A stretch of DNA of 64,000 nt, from assembly GCA_009838915.1 (NCBI GenBank), contig VXQT01000013.1, forward strand, positions 199,746 through 263,745, written 5' to 3'. Made by a program: the position numbers and the translations under genes. The DNA comes from Chloroflexota bacterium. GTDB taxonomy: Bacteria > Chloroflexota > Dehalococcoidia > Bin125. The notes under the pieces were generated by a model. That model ran no database searches, had not been told where the DNA came from, and saw only the letters and a list, made by a program, of their open reading frames with translations. Positions 25,436 to 35,400 of this stretch are shown piece by piece (position 1 is the stretch's first letter; every line of letters begins with the position of its first letter).

Positions 25436-26836
25436 ATGCGCATCATCTCAATCGGCTGCCCCGTGCCCAGTCCTAACGTCGACAATCACTCGATCGCCAA
25501 CGCCCCGTCGATCTTCGACTACGACGCTTGCGTCATTGACCCGCAGGCAGTCTCGGAGCAGATCGAGGGCATCGCAAACATGACGCTGGATGTCAAGTCG
25601 CCAGACGGACGGGCAATCTCACCGGGGGAGTCGGGTGCGTTTCACTTCGGTCTGGGAGAATTGCTGGAGTCGCGCCAGCTTGAGTTGCGCCAGCTCTTGG
25701 ACCGCGGTGGCTTACTGGTCGTGTTTGCGTATGCCAATGTGCGCCACCCGAGCGTCGCATCATTCCCCGGCCTCAATCGATACTCCCTGATTCCCAGTCC
25801 AGAGGGCGACCCGTTCAAGTGGCCCTCGTTGCGTCCCGCCGACGGCAAGGACGTGCGCTCGACGATCCCGCAACACGCCGCCAGTGGATACCTGGACGAT
25901 CTTGCCGGACGCCTGCGTTATCGGGCGGTGCTTGACCTGAGCAACGCGCACGAAAGCATGGTGTTAGGTCGTTCAGTCGGGGACGCCGTCGTTGCCGCAG
26001 AGTTTCGCGTCGGCGCGGGGCGAATCGTGGTCCTGCCGCCTCCGGATGCGCTTGCGGCGACGCAGCGCAAAATCTTCAGTTCGGCGCTGCTGGAGTGCAT
26101 CGAGCGCTTGATGCAGGAGCCGGACGCCGAGGAAGCGCCGCCCTGGGTCCGCCGCTATGACACGCCGGAGTCGTCGTCGGTGCGAGACGAACTGTCCGCG
26201 GCCGAGCTTGACCTCAAGCACGCACAACGAAGGGTACAGGAAGCTCGGTCACTGCTGGCCGACGCCACCAGGCTCCAGGGCATGCTGTGGCTGAGTCAGA
26301 ACACGGCATTCCGCGAAGTGATTGAAGACGCCTTCCGACTCCTCGGCTACAGCGTGACCGGCAGCGACGCTGCTATTGAGATCCGTGACGGCTCCGAGTC
26401 CGTGCTGGTTGAGATTGCGTCGTCCAACAACGCCGTCAGCGATCGGCTCTACCTGACCTTGCAGCAGCGGATCGAGGAACACTACCTGCGGCGGAAGTCG
26501 CGCCCGCGCGGGATCATCGTGGCCAATGGACTTCGCGAGACCGATCCGCGCATCCGGCGTGAGCCATTCCCGCGAGCGCTGGTCAATGCCTGCGAGACCT
26601 ATGGCTATACATTGATCCCGGCGGAGGCCCTGTTCGAGCTGGTTACGTTCGCGGCAGAGGCGATTGACGAGCCGGAACTGCTCGAGGAGATTCGCCGCTC
26701 GATCGCCGAGACGGCAGGCGTGTTGGAGATCGCCCTTGAAGATGACGTTGATGACGACACCGGAGCAGAAGTGGATGAACCTGGCTCGAATGGCGCAACC
26801 AGTGAGGCGGTGATTGGAGCCTCTGAACCAGCCTGA
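25436..26836 (+). CDS. Unknown protein with nuclease-like C-terminal domain (466 aa)
   Basis: A soluble 466-residue protein not resolved to a named family. Residues 1-235 look like an alpha/beta domain (MRIISIGCPVPSP start, FDYDACVIDP, VVFAYANVRHP, then IVVLPPPDAL), which resembles a recurrent uncharacterised family I have seen in Actinobacteria and Chloroflexota. Residues ~247-285 form a coiled coil. Residues ~288-410 resemble a restriction-endonuclease-like fold: helix FREVIEDAFRLLGYSV, Asp311, strand VLVEIAS with Glu326, then helix RLYLTLQQRIEEHY. The lysine expected two residues after the Glu (ExK) is absent. The last 35 residues are acidic and disordered. AAGGAG six bases upstream fixes the ATG. 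It converges with lepA (6 bases apart). Confidence 0.7.
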   Translation: MRIISIGCPVPSPNVDNHSIANAPSIFDYDACVIDPQAVSEQIEGIANMTLDVKSPDGRAISPGESGAFHFGLGELLESRQLELRQLLDRGGLLVVFAYANVRHPSVASFPGLNRYSLIPSPEGDPFKWPSLRPADGKDVRSTIPQHAASGYLDDLAGRLRYRAVLDLSNAHESMVLGRSVGDAVVAAEFRVGAGRIVVLPPPDALAATQRKIFSSALLECIERLMQEPDAEEAPPWVRRYDTPESSSVRDELSAAELDLKHAQRRVQEARSLLADATRLQGMLWLSQNTAFREVIEDAFRLLGYSVTGSDAAIEIRDGSESVLVEIASSNNAVSDRLYLTLQQRIEEHYLRRKSRPRGIIVANGLRETDPRIRREPFPRALVNACETYGYTLIPAEALFELVTFAAEAIDEPELLEEIRRSIAETAGVLEIALEDDVDDDTGAEVDEPGSNGATSEAVIGASEPA

Positions 26837-26842
26837 CGCCGC

Positions 26843-28693
26843 CTAGTTCTTGCCGAGCTGGAGCACGGCGAGGAAGGCTTCCTGGGGAATCTCGACATTG
26901 CCGACCCGCTTGAGCCGCCTTTTTCCCTCGGCTTGTCGCGCGAGCAGTTTCCGCTTGCGGGTGATATCGCCGCCGTAGCACTTGGCAGTGACGTTCTTAC
27001 GCATTGCACGGACGGTCTCGCGCGCGATGATGCGTCCGCCGACCGCGGCCTGGATCGGCACGTCGAAGAGCTGACGGGGAATGAGCCGACGCAGCCGATC
27101 AGCGAGCTTGCGGCCCTGCGAAGCGGCGGCATCGGCGTGGACGATTGCCGAGAGCGCGTCGACCGGCTCGCCATTGATCAACAAGTCAAGCTTGACCAGT
27201 TTGGCCGGCCGATAGCCGATCAGGGTGTAGTCGAGACTGGCGAAGCCGCGCGTGCGCGACTTCAGCTCGTCATAGAAGTCGGTCAATATCTCGGAGAGCG
27301 GTAGTTCGTACTCCAGGAGCACGCGAATCTCGCTGACCGCAGGCGCCGAACCACCTGAGCCATTGGAGCGGCTGCTGCGCTGCAGGTACTCCATTTGCTT
27401 GTACTCTCCTCGCCGGCCGGTCACCGTTTCCATCACTGCGCCGACGTGCTCGTGAGGGGCAATCACGGAGATGCGCACCCAGGGCTCTCGGATCTCATCG
27501 ATGTGGTTGGGCGCCGGCAGGTCGGAGGGGTTCTCGATCAGGCGTACCTGGCCGTCCACGCCCTCTACCTCGTACTCGACCGACGGCGCCGTGAAGACCA
27601 GTTCCAGGCCGTACTCACGTTCCAGGCGTTCCTGCACGATTTCCATATGCAGCAGTCCCAGGAATCCCATGCGGTAACCAAATCCGAGCGCGGCGGACGA
27701 CTCAGGTTGATACTGGATCGAACTGTCGGACAACCGCAGTTTGTCGAGCGCGTCGGAGAGTTCCTGATAGTCGGACGAGTTGGCGGGATACAGGCCCGCA
27801 AACACCATCGCCTTCGGTTCGCGGTAACCAGGCAACGGGTCGGGATACGTCCGACCTCCAACAGTGAGTGTGTCGCCGACGCGAACGTCCGCGACATCCT
27901 TGAGGCCGGTCGCCACATATCCGACGTCGCCGGCGGCAAGCGCGTCCAGGCGATGCAGCGCCGGTGAGAAGCTGCCCACTTCCATTGCCTCGAAACGCCG
28001 GTCGGTCGCGCAGAGTCGCAGGGGCGACTGGCCTCTCGCCTCGCCGTCCTTGACGCGCACGTGCGCGATCACGCCCTTGTAGGAGTCATACTCGGAGTCG
28101 AAGATGAGCGCCCGCAGCGGTTCGACAGAGTTGCCTGTGGGCGGCGGAATCCGATCGACGATTGCTTCGAGCAACTCCGATATCCCCTCGCCGGTCTTGG
28201 CAGAGACGTAGAGCATCTCGTCCTGGTTGAAGCCAATCACGTCGACCAGTTCCGCCGCAATCGCATCGGGCCTCGCAATGTCCAGGTCGATCTTGTTGAT
28301 CACCGGGATCAGCGTGAGGTCCTGTTCCATCGCGAGGTAGACATTGGCCAGGGTCTGCGCCTGGATGCCCTCAACCGCGTCGACGACCAGGAGGGCGCCC
28401 TCGGCCGCCGCAAGACTGCGTGAGACTTCGTAGGAGAAGTCGACATGCCCGGGTGTGTCGATCAAGTGGAGCCGATGCCGGCCATGTTCCGGCGACTCAT
28501 ACTCCATGCGCACGGCGCGGGCCTTGATCGTGATCCCCTTCTCGCGCTCGAGATCCATCGAGTCCAATAGCTGATCCGACATCTCGCGACGGTCGACCGT
28601 CGCGGTGGCCTCGATCAGGCGATCGGACAGCGTCGATTTGCCGTGGTCAATATGCGCGACGATGCAGAAGTTGCGGATACGTTGGGGGTCCAT
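26843..28693 (-). CDS. lepA: Elongation factor 4 (LepA), ribosome back-translocase
   Basis: A 616-residue translational GTPase that acts on stalled or mis-translocated ribosomes and is almost universal in bacteria. The G domain starts with AHIDHGKST (13-21), followed by DTPGHVDF and NKIDLD; later come a domain II barrel and the LepA-specific C-terminal domain rich in Arg/Lys. Start ATG 28693 agrees with homologues (MDPQRIRNFCIVAH). TACGAT lies eight bases upstream, again with no Shine-Dalgarno. Confidence 0.97.
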   Translation of the reverse strand: MDPQRIRNFCIVAHIDHGKSTLSDRLIEATATVDRREMSDQLLDSMDLEREKGITIKARAVRMEYESPEHGRHRLHLIDTPGHVDFSYEVSRSLAAAEGALLVVDAVEGIQAQTLANVYLAMEQDLTLIPVINKIDLDIARPDAIAAELVDVIGFNQDEMLYVSAKTGEGISELLEAIVDRIPPPTGNSVEPLRALIFDSEYDSYKGVIAHVRVKDGEARGQSPLRLCATDRRFEAMEVGSFSPALHRLDALAAGDVGYVATGLKDVADVRVGDTLTVGGRTYPDPLPGYREPKAMVFAGLYPANSSDYQELSDALDKLRLSDSSIQYQPESSAALGFGYRMGFLGLLHMEIVQERLEREYGLELVFTAPSVEYEVEGVDGQVRLIENPSDLPAPNHIDEIREPWVRISVIAPHEHVGAVMETVTGRRGEYKQMEYLQRSSRSNGSGGSAPAVSEIRVLLEYELPLSEILTDFYDELKSRTRGFASLDYTLIGYRPAKLVKLDLLINGEPVDALSAIVHADAAASQGRKLADRLRRLIPRQLFDVPIQAAVGGRIIARETVRAMRKNVTAKCYGGDITRKRKLLARQAEGKRRLKRVGNVEIPQEAFLAVLQLGKN

Positions 28694-28701
28694 GTGGGCA
28701 G

Positions 28702-28707
28702 ATCGTA
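28702..28707 (-). promoter_or_regulatory. -10 element TACGAT before lepA
   Basis: TACGAT, eight bases, then the ATG at 28693; a leader of zero to two bases is implied. Confidence 0.4.
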
Positions 28708-28742
28708 TCAGTCGGCAGAGCCGCCGCCGATTGTCAGGCACG

Positions 28743-28770
28743 CAGAACAGGGCCTTGCGGCCCCGTTCTG
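28743..28770 (-). terminator. Hairpin downstream of oppF
   Basis: CAGAAC-A-GGGCC, loop TTGC, GGCCC-C-GTTCTG. The stem has 11 pairs with one A/C mismatch. It starts 28 bases after the oppF stop (28799). No T-run follows, so it may act as a processing or stabilising hairpin as well as a terminator. Confidence 0.55.
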
Positions 28771-28798
28771 ATTGGCTGCCGATTCGCCAAGCGACTAG

Positions 28799-30035
28799 CT
28801 AGACGCGGTGGCAGCGGACGAAGTGATCCTCGACCACTTCGCGCCACTCCGGGTCTTCCTCGCGGCAGATGTCGATCGCGATCGGACAGCGGGTGTGGAA
28901 GTTGCAGCCCGGCGGCGGGGCGATCGGGTTCGGCACGTCGCCGGTCAGGATCAACCGTTCACGCCTGCGCTCCAACGCGGGGTCGGGAATCGGTACCGCC
29001 GAGATCAACGCCTGCGTGTAAGGATGCAGCGGGTTTTCGTACAGTCGATCGGACTGCGCCAGCTCGACGATTTTGCCCAAGTACATCACGGCGATGCGGT
29101 GCGAGATGTGCCGTACCACCGAGAGGTCGTGGGCGATGAAGAGGTAGGTCAGACCGAAGTCGGCCTGCAGGTCCTCGAGCAGGTTGATGATCTGCGCCTG
29201 GATCGACACGTCAAGCGCGGAGACGGGTTCGTCGCAGACGATAAATGCAGGCTCAACGGCGAGCGCGCGGGCGATGCCGATGCGCTGCCGCTGTCCACCG
29301 GAGAACTCGTGCGGGTAGCGGCTGGCGAAGTAGGGGTTCAAACCTACGGTTTCGAGCAGCTCGCGGACGCGCTCTTTGCGCCGTCCCTTTTGCAGGCCGT
29401 GGATGACCATCGGCTCGGACACGATGCTGCCGACGCTCATGCGCGGGTTCAGCGATGCGTAGGGGTCCTGGAAGATCATCTGCATTTGCCGCCGGTAGGC
29501 GCGCAGGTTGCGACCGGACAGCCCGGTCAGATCAACCGGCCCGCCGGCCGCGACCTCGGGCGTGAGTTCCTCATCCTCGCCGCCGGCGCCGTTTTCCTCA
29601 GCGCCGATGTGCGAGGTATAGCGCGGCGGCGACATGAAGACCTGTCCGGCGGTGGGCCGGTAGAGCTGCAGAATGGCGCGTCCGGTCGTCGACTTGCCGC
29701 ACCCGGACTCGCCCACGAGCCCGAGCGTCTCGCCCTCGCGCACCGCGAAGGAGATACCGTCGACGGCCTTGATGTCCGCGACCTTGCGCTTGAGCAGGAG
29801 TCCGGCCGTGACCGGGAAGTACATCTTGAGGTCCTGGACCTCAAGCAAGGTGTTCTCGTGCGGTTCGGTGCGGCCGCTGCCTTCGTGTTCGACCAACGCA
29901 GCAGCGGCCTGGCTGACCGACGCCGCAGCGGCGGCGCGCATCTGCTCAGGCGTCATCGTGCCGACGGCGGCTTCTTCCTGGGACTGCACTTCTTCTTCGG
30001 GCTGAGCGTCCTCGGCCTCGGGAAGCTGTTCATTC

Positions 30036-30043
<8 letters not shown>
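28799..30043 (-). CDS. oppF: Oligopeptide-type ABC transporter ATPase (OppF-like)
   Basis: A 414-residue ABC ATPase of the peptide/nickel transport family. Walker [10 protein letters not shown] (111-119), the Q-loop region [11 protein letters not shown], the signature [16 protein letters not shown] and Walker [13 protein letters not shown] are intact, and the C-terminal oligopeptide-transporter extension with the [13 protein letters not shown] motif is present. Unusual: residues 1-62 are an acidic Ala/Glu-rich extension, and about 33 residues of acidic Gly/Glu-rich sequence (136-169) are inserted just after Walker A. The ATG lies within oppD (8-base overlap, AGGAG before). Permease and binding protein are not beside it. 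Confidence 0.9.
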
Positions 30044-31082
<1,039 letters not shown>

Positions 31083-31172
31083 AAGAGAACTCCTTTAGCG
31101 ACGCCTCTGGCTCCGGTAGTTGCAACGACCCGGACGATGCATCGCCGAGTCGAGCCTGGCTAGGGGGATTGG

Positions 31173-31254
31173 TGGGGAAGAGGAGACTCGAACTCCTACG
31201 CCTTGCGGCACATGATCCTAAATCATGCTCGTCTGCCAATTCCGACACTTCCCC
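31173..31254 (-). tRNA. tRNA-Leu(UAG)
   Basis: The 82-nt gene folds with acceptor stem GGGGAAG/CTTCCCC, a D arm containing GGAATTGGCAGA, anticodon loop TTTAGGA giving anticodon UAG (Leu, CUA/CUG codons), an extra arm TGCCGCAAGGCGT typical of class II tRNAs and a T arm AGGAG-TTCGAGT-CTCCT. The 3' CCA is encoded (31170-31172). Confidence 0.95.
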
Positions 31255-31343
31255 CGATGCGAACGAAGGAGACGGTGAACCGTCATCCTCGAACGAACGG
31301 CGCAGAAGCGTGGGCAGACCGCCCATGCTGCTGAAGTGGTTGG

Positions 31344-31416
<73 letters not shown>

Positions 31417-31560
31417 GCGCGTGACGCGCTGCCGCGACACCGGTTGCGCCGCGGCGTCAGACAATCTTACACGCACTGCACTGCTTCCGCGCGCGGCGGC
31501 CCGTTGGCTCAAGTTCTGCTCCTGTCCCCCCGAGGTGACGACGACCGAAGCGCCGCGTCT

Positions 31561-31594
31561 CGTCGACTTGGCCTGCAAGCTAGCCAAGACGACG
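31561..31594. other. Unexplained 34-base hairpin in the tRNA spacer
   Basis: CGTCG-A-CTTGGC (31561-31572) pairs with GCCAAG-A-CGACG (31583-31594); ten loop bases between can add two further G-C pairs. The A·A mismatch splits 11 Watson-Crick pairs. It lies about 75 bases upstream of the tRNA-Val promoter and 92 bases from the tRNA-Lys leader promoter. Confidence 0.55.
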
Positions 31595-31669
31595 CAGAAC
31601 GTCAACGAGGTAACAGTGATTGTAGTCGCTGGTTGCGTCTGAGTCGCGCCTGACGCTCGGTGACCCGCG

Positions 31670-31699
31670 TTGACCAGGCGCGTAGGCGCAACCTACGAT
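31670..31699 (+). promoter_or_regulatory. Promoter of tRNA-Val (and perhaps thrS) with overlapping palindrome
   Basis: TTGACC (31670-31675), 18-base spacer, TACGAT (31694-31699), with tRNA-Val starting 21 bases later. A perfect palindrome CGTAGG-N5-CCTACG (31681-31697) covers the spacer and most of the -10, so a protein binding it would block transcription. Confidence 0.7.
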
Positions 31700-31720
31700 G
31701 ATTCCACACCACACCGGTGC

Positions 31721-31794
31721 GGGCGGTTAGCTCAGTTGGCTAGAGCGCTGCGTTGACATCGCAGAGGTCACTGGTTCAAGTCCAGTATCGCCCA
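31721..31794 (+). tRNA. tRNA-Val(GAC)
   Basis: The 74-nt gene folds with acceptor GGGCGGT/ATCGCCC, D arm GCTCAGTTGGCTAGAGC, anticodon loop TTGACAT giving GAC (Val, GUC/GUU), and T arm ACTGG-TTCAAGT-CCAGT. CCA is encoded (31795-31797). It lies only 26 bases before thrS, so the tRNA may be cut from a joint transcript. Confidence 0.95.
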
Positions 31795-31820
31795 CCACTG
31801 ATCCACCAGTTACCCCGGCG

Positions 31821-33698
31821 ATGCGACTGCCATGGCGGGGGCCACAGCTCGACGGCATGCGGATGGCGGACGACCCGTTCGACGCGGAATCAGAACCGCT
31901 ACAAGGCCTTCCCAGCGTTGTGGCGCGCGATGACGTGGACGAAGCCGAATGGCTGCGTCGGATGCGGCACTCCGCCGCGCATGTGCTCGCCCAGGTCGTT
32001 CTGGAGATGTTCCCAGAGGGCAAGATCGCGATCGGCCCGCCGATTGATACCGGCTTCTACTACGACTTCGATTTGCCGCGTCCGCTCACGCCTGAGGACT
32101 TATCGGAGATTCAGAAGCGGATGCGCAAGGAGATCGGCCGCAATCACCGATTTATCTGGGAAGAGATCACAGTCGCCGAGGCGCGCACACGCTTTGCCGA
32201 TCAACCGTTCAAGCAAGAGTTGATTGACCAATTCTCGCTTGACTCGGACCGCCTGGGCATATGCACACATGCCGGGTTCACCGATCTGTGTCGTGGCGGG
32301 CATGTGGAGTCGACACGCCAGATCGGGCCACTGCGCCTGACCAACGTCGCCGGCGCCTACTGGCGAGGAGACGAACAGCGGCCGCAGCTCCAACGGGTCT
32401 ACGGTGCACTGTTCGCAACGCGTGAAGAGCTGGATGCGCATTTTGCTCGGATCGAGGAGGCGCAGCGACGGGATCATCGGCGGTTGGGCCGAGAGCTCGA
32501 GCTGTTCGCCTTCGACGAGCTGGTGGGCGCAGGAGTGCCGCTGCTGCTTCCTGACGGAGCAATCGTCCGACAGGAGATGGAGCGTTTGATACGGGAGCTC
32601 CAGGATGCGCGCGGTTACCAGGAGGTCTGGACCGGCCACCTGGCGCGCGGTGAACTGTTCCGTCGATCAGGTCACCTTGAGAACTACTCGGACGTGATGT
32701 ATCCGGCCATGCACGAGCACAACGAGGACGGTGAAGACGGGGACGCGTACTTCCTCAAGCCAATGAACTGCCCCGTGCACATGACGCTCTACAACAACAC
32801 CCTGCACTCCTATCGCGAGCTGCCCCTGCGCTATGCCGAATACACGACGCTCTATCGCTTTGAGAAGTCTGGTCAGCTATCGGGGCTGACCAGAGTCAGG
32901 TCATTGACCCAGGACGACTGCCACATCTTCATCACGCCTGACCAGATCACGGACGAAGTGTCCCGCGTGCTCGAACTCGTCCAGACGTTGTTTGAGACCT
33001 ATGGCATGCCCAACTTCCGTTACGAACTGTCGCTGCCCGGCGAGGGCGGCAAGTTCGTTGACGATGCCGACGCCTGGTCATTCGCTGTTCGCGCGCTGCG
33101 CGATGCCCTCGATGCGGCGGGCATCGACTACGTCGAGCAGCAAGGCGAAGCCGCGTTCTATGGACCGAAGGCCGACCTGTTCGTGTCTGATGTCATGGGC
33201 CGCGAGTGGCAGCTCTCGACAATCCAGCTCGACCTGATACAGCCTGCGCGGCTGGGTTGCGTCTATGTAGCCGACGACGGCGAGCGCCGCACGCCGGTCG
33301 TGATACATCGAGCGATTCACGGATCGTTCGAGCGGTTCATGGGCATCCTGATTGAGCACTACGCCGGTGCGTTCCCGCTCTGGCTTGCCCCCAAGCAAGC
33401 GCGCTGCATTCCGATCGCGGATCGGCACCAGGACTGGGCGAATGACGTTGCGGCCGAGCTGCGCGCGGCGGGCCTGCGCGTCGATGTCGACGACGGCAAT
33501 GAGCGGATGCAAGCCAAGATCCGCAACGGTCAACGGCGCAAGATTCCCTACCTGCTCGTGATCGGCGATCGTGAGGTCGAATCGAAGTCGGCGGCCGTAC
33601 GGGTGCGAACTGGCGAGGACCTGGGCGCCATGCCACTCGATCAGATTCGCGACATGCTGACCAGACTTAAGGTCAGTCGGGTGAGCGAACCTGTCTGA
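31821..33698 (+). CDS. thrS: Threonyl-tRNA synthetase, form without TGS domain
   Basis: A 625-residue class II synthetase that charges tRNA-Thr. The editing N2 domain carries HSAAHVLA (His50, His54) and a later LCRGGHV; the catalytic core has MNCPVHM with the Zn-binding Cys, motif 2 around RFEKSGQLSGLTRVR and the Zn His residues; an anticodon-binding domain closes the protein (IPIADRHQDWANDVA). The first ~45 residues are unstructured and the usual TGS domain is absent. Start codons ATG 31821, 31857 and 31863 are all possible; no clear Shine-Dalgarno sequence decides. No T-box leader is present. Confidence 0.93.
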   Translation: MRLPWRGPQLDGMRMADDPFDAESEPLQGLPSVVARDDVDEAEWLRRMRHSAAHVLAQVVLEMFPEGKIAIGPPIDTGFYYDFDLPRPLTPEDLSEIQKRMRKEIGRNHRFIWEEITVAEARTRFADQPFKQELIDQFSLDSDRLGICTHAGFTDLCRGGHVESTRQIGPLRLTNVAGAYWRGDEQRPQLQRVYGALFATREELDAHFARIEEAQRRDHRRLGRELELFAFDELVGAGVPLLLPDGAIVRQEMERLIRELQDARGYQEVWTGHLARGELFRRSGHLENYSDVMYPAMHEHNEDGEDGDAYFLKPMNCPVHMTLYNNTLHSYRELPLRYAEYTTLYRFEKSGQLSGLTRVRSLTQDDCHIFITPDQITDEVSRVLELVQTLFETYGMPNFRYELSLPGEGGKFVDDADAWSFAVRALRDALDAAGIDYVEQQGEAAFYGPKADLFVSDVMGREWQLSTIQLDLIQPARLGCVYVADDGERRTPVVIHRAIHGSFERFMGILIEHYAGAFPLWLAPKQARCIPIADRHQDWANDVAAELRAAGLRVDVDDGNERMQAKIRNGQRRKIPYLLVIGDREVESKSAAVRVRTGEDLGAMPLDQIRDMLTRLKVSRVSEPV

Positions 33699-33837
33699 CG
33701 CTCAGGCGTTGCGGCCGCCTCGTCGCCGCTCTGATAGTGCCAGTTCACTCGGACAGGTATCATCTCTGAGGTCGCGCAGCGCCGCGTGCGGGCTGAGGGC
33801 GCCCATACCGGGGACCAACGGAACAAGACCAGAGCGC

Positions 33838-35400
33838 ATGCCAGAACTGCAACGTCCCTTCGACACGCTCCTGGTTGCGAATCGGGGGGAAATTGCTGTC
33901 CGCGTGATCCGCGGCGCGAGGGATCTTGGCATCCGTACCGTCGCGGTGTATTCGGACGCCGACCGCGATGCGAGACACGTTCGGATGGCCGACGAATCGG
34001 TGCGCATTGGCGACTCAGCGCCTTCAGAGAGCTATCTGTCGATTGAATCGGTGCTCAATGCCGCCATAGAGTCCGGCGCCAACGCTGTCCATCCCGGTTA
34101 TGGCTTCCTCTCCGAGAACACTACGTTCGCGCGGGCCTGCCGCGACAACGGCATCATCTTCGTGGGTCCGTCGCCGGAGGCGATTGAGCTGATGGGCGAC
34201 AAGATCGAGTCTCGCCGCACCATGCAACAACACGGCGTGCCGATCATCCCAGGCGCGATCGACCCGATCATCGACCTCGACGCGGCGCGTCAGATGGCCG
34301 ACGAGATTGGCTATCCGGTGGTGATCAAGGCGGCCGCGGGCGGCGGCGGACGGGGCATTCGCGTAGTGGATTCGCCCGACGAGATTGAACGCGCGGTGAA
34401 GCAGGCACAGGAAGAGGCGATTACGGCGTTCGGCGACGGCGCGGTGTTCGTCGAAAAGCTATTGAGGCCGGCCCGGCACATCGAGATCCAGGTCGTTGCC
34501 GATTCGTTCGGGAACATTGTCTGCCTTGGCGAGCGAGACTGCTCAGCGCAGCGGCGACGTCAGAAGCTGGTTGAGGAGTCGCCAGCGCCAGGTATGACCC
34601 CGCAGCTACGCGCGCGTATGGAAGAGGCGGCGACCAACGCGGCACGCGCGTGCGATTACACCTCCACGGGAACGGTGGAGTTCCTGGTCTGGGATGACCC
34701 CGAGGCGCCCGATGGCAAAAACTTCGCCTTCCTCGAGATGAATACCAGGTTGCAGGTGGAGCACCCGGTCACCGAGCTGGTTCGCGGGGTCGACCTCGTC
34801 CAGGATCAGTTGAAGATCGCGGGCGGTCAGCCGCTCGGATACACCGCGGCTGAGCGACCGATTCGGGGTTGGGCGATGGAGTGCCGGATCACGGCTGAGG
34901 ACCCCTTCCGCGACTTCACGCCGTCAGTCGGACCAATCGCATGGTTCCGCGAGCCCGGCGGACCGGGCGTCCGGCTGGACTCGATGCTGGCGCGCGGAGT
35001 CGGCGTGAGCCCGTTCTACGACTCACTGATCAGCAAGCTGATCACCTGGGGGGAGACTCGCGACCAGTGCATCCGCCGAATGAAGCGGGCGCTGGGTGAG
35101 TACCTGATTCTCGGCGTGAGCACCTCGATTCCGTTCCACCAGGCCCTCCTGGACGACGAACAGTTCCGCGCCGGGGACATTCACACGTTGTACGTCGAAG
35201 AGAAGGAAATTCTGGATCCGGCCGAACGCCCATTGGGCGAACATGAGGCGGCGCTTGCCGCGGCGCTGTTCTTTCATGCACAGGGTGAGCGGGCCGACGC
35301 GGATCGCGGCGGTCCTTCAACTCGGCGGCGACCATGGGCGCGCAGCGCGCGCGGTCGTAGAAGTCTTGTGGAGCAAGGATGGCGAAGAACTACCGGCTAA
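33838..35400 (+). CDS. accC: Biotin carboxylase subunit of acyl-CoA (or pyruvate) carboxylase
   Basis: A 520-residue ATP-grasp enzyme that carboxylates biotin with bicarbonate and ATP. It begins with the biotin-carboxylase N-domain LLVANRGEIAVRVIRGAR, then the ATP-grasp glycine loop AAGGGGRGI, and the HPGYGFLSEN and EHPVTEL segments with the catalytic His/Glu. The last 40 residues are Arg-rich and not conserved. ATG 33838 gives the family N-terminus; the longer frame from 33709 does not. Its end overlaps the carrier protein gene by 22 bases. A carboxyltransferase must be encoded elsewhere. Confidence 0.94.
   Translation: MPELQRPFDTLLVANRGEIAVRVIRGARDLGIRTVAVYSDADRDARHVRMADESVRIGDSAPSESYLSIESVLNAAIESGANAVHPGYGFLSENTTFARACRDNGIIFVGPSPEAIELMGDKIESRRTMQQHGVPIIPGAIDPIIDLDAARQMADEIGYPVVIKAAAGGGGRGIRVVDSPDEIERAVKQAQEEAITAFGDGAVFVEKLLRPARHIEIQVVADSFGNIVCLGERDCSAQRRRQKLVEESPAPGMTPQLRARMEEAATNAARACDYTSTGTVEFLVWDDPEAPDGKNFAFLEMNTRLQVEHPVTELVRGVDLVQDQLKIAGGQPLGYTAAERPIRGWAMECRITAEDPFRDFTPSVGPIAWFREPGGPGVRLDSMLARGVGVSPFYDSLISKLITWGETRDQCIRRMKRALGEYLILGVSTSIPFHQALLDDEQFRAGDIHTLYVEEKEILDPAERPLGEHEAALAAALFFHAQGERADADRGGPSTRRRPWARSARGRRSLVEQGWRRTTG

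Larger units (their letters stand above)
31417..31720. other. 304-base spacer between divergent tRNA genes
   Basis: No convincing protein gene. Small open frames here have no codon bias and no Shine-Dalgarno sequence. The spacer holds the tRNA-Lys leader with a GCGCG-TGA-CGCGC hairpin (31417-31429), a TAAGAT -10 on the minus strand (31464-31469), a strong 34-base hairpin (31561-31594) of unknown role, and the tRNA-Val promoter. Confidence 0.6.

Noticed and set aside
31798-31863. T-box or leader regulation of thrS
   Set aside because: Only 23-65 bases separate tRNA-Val from the possible starts; no T-box sequence fits.
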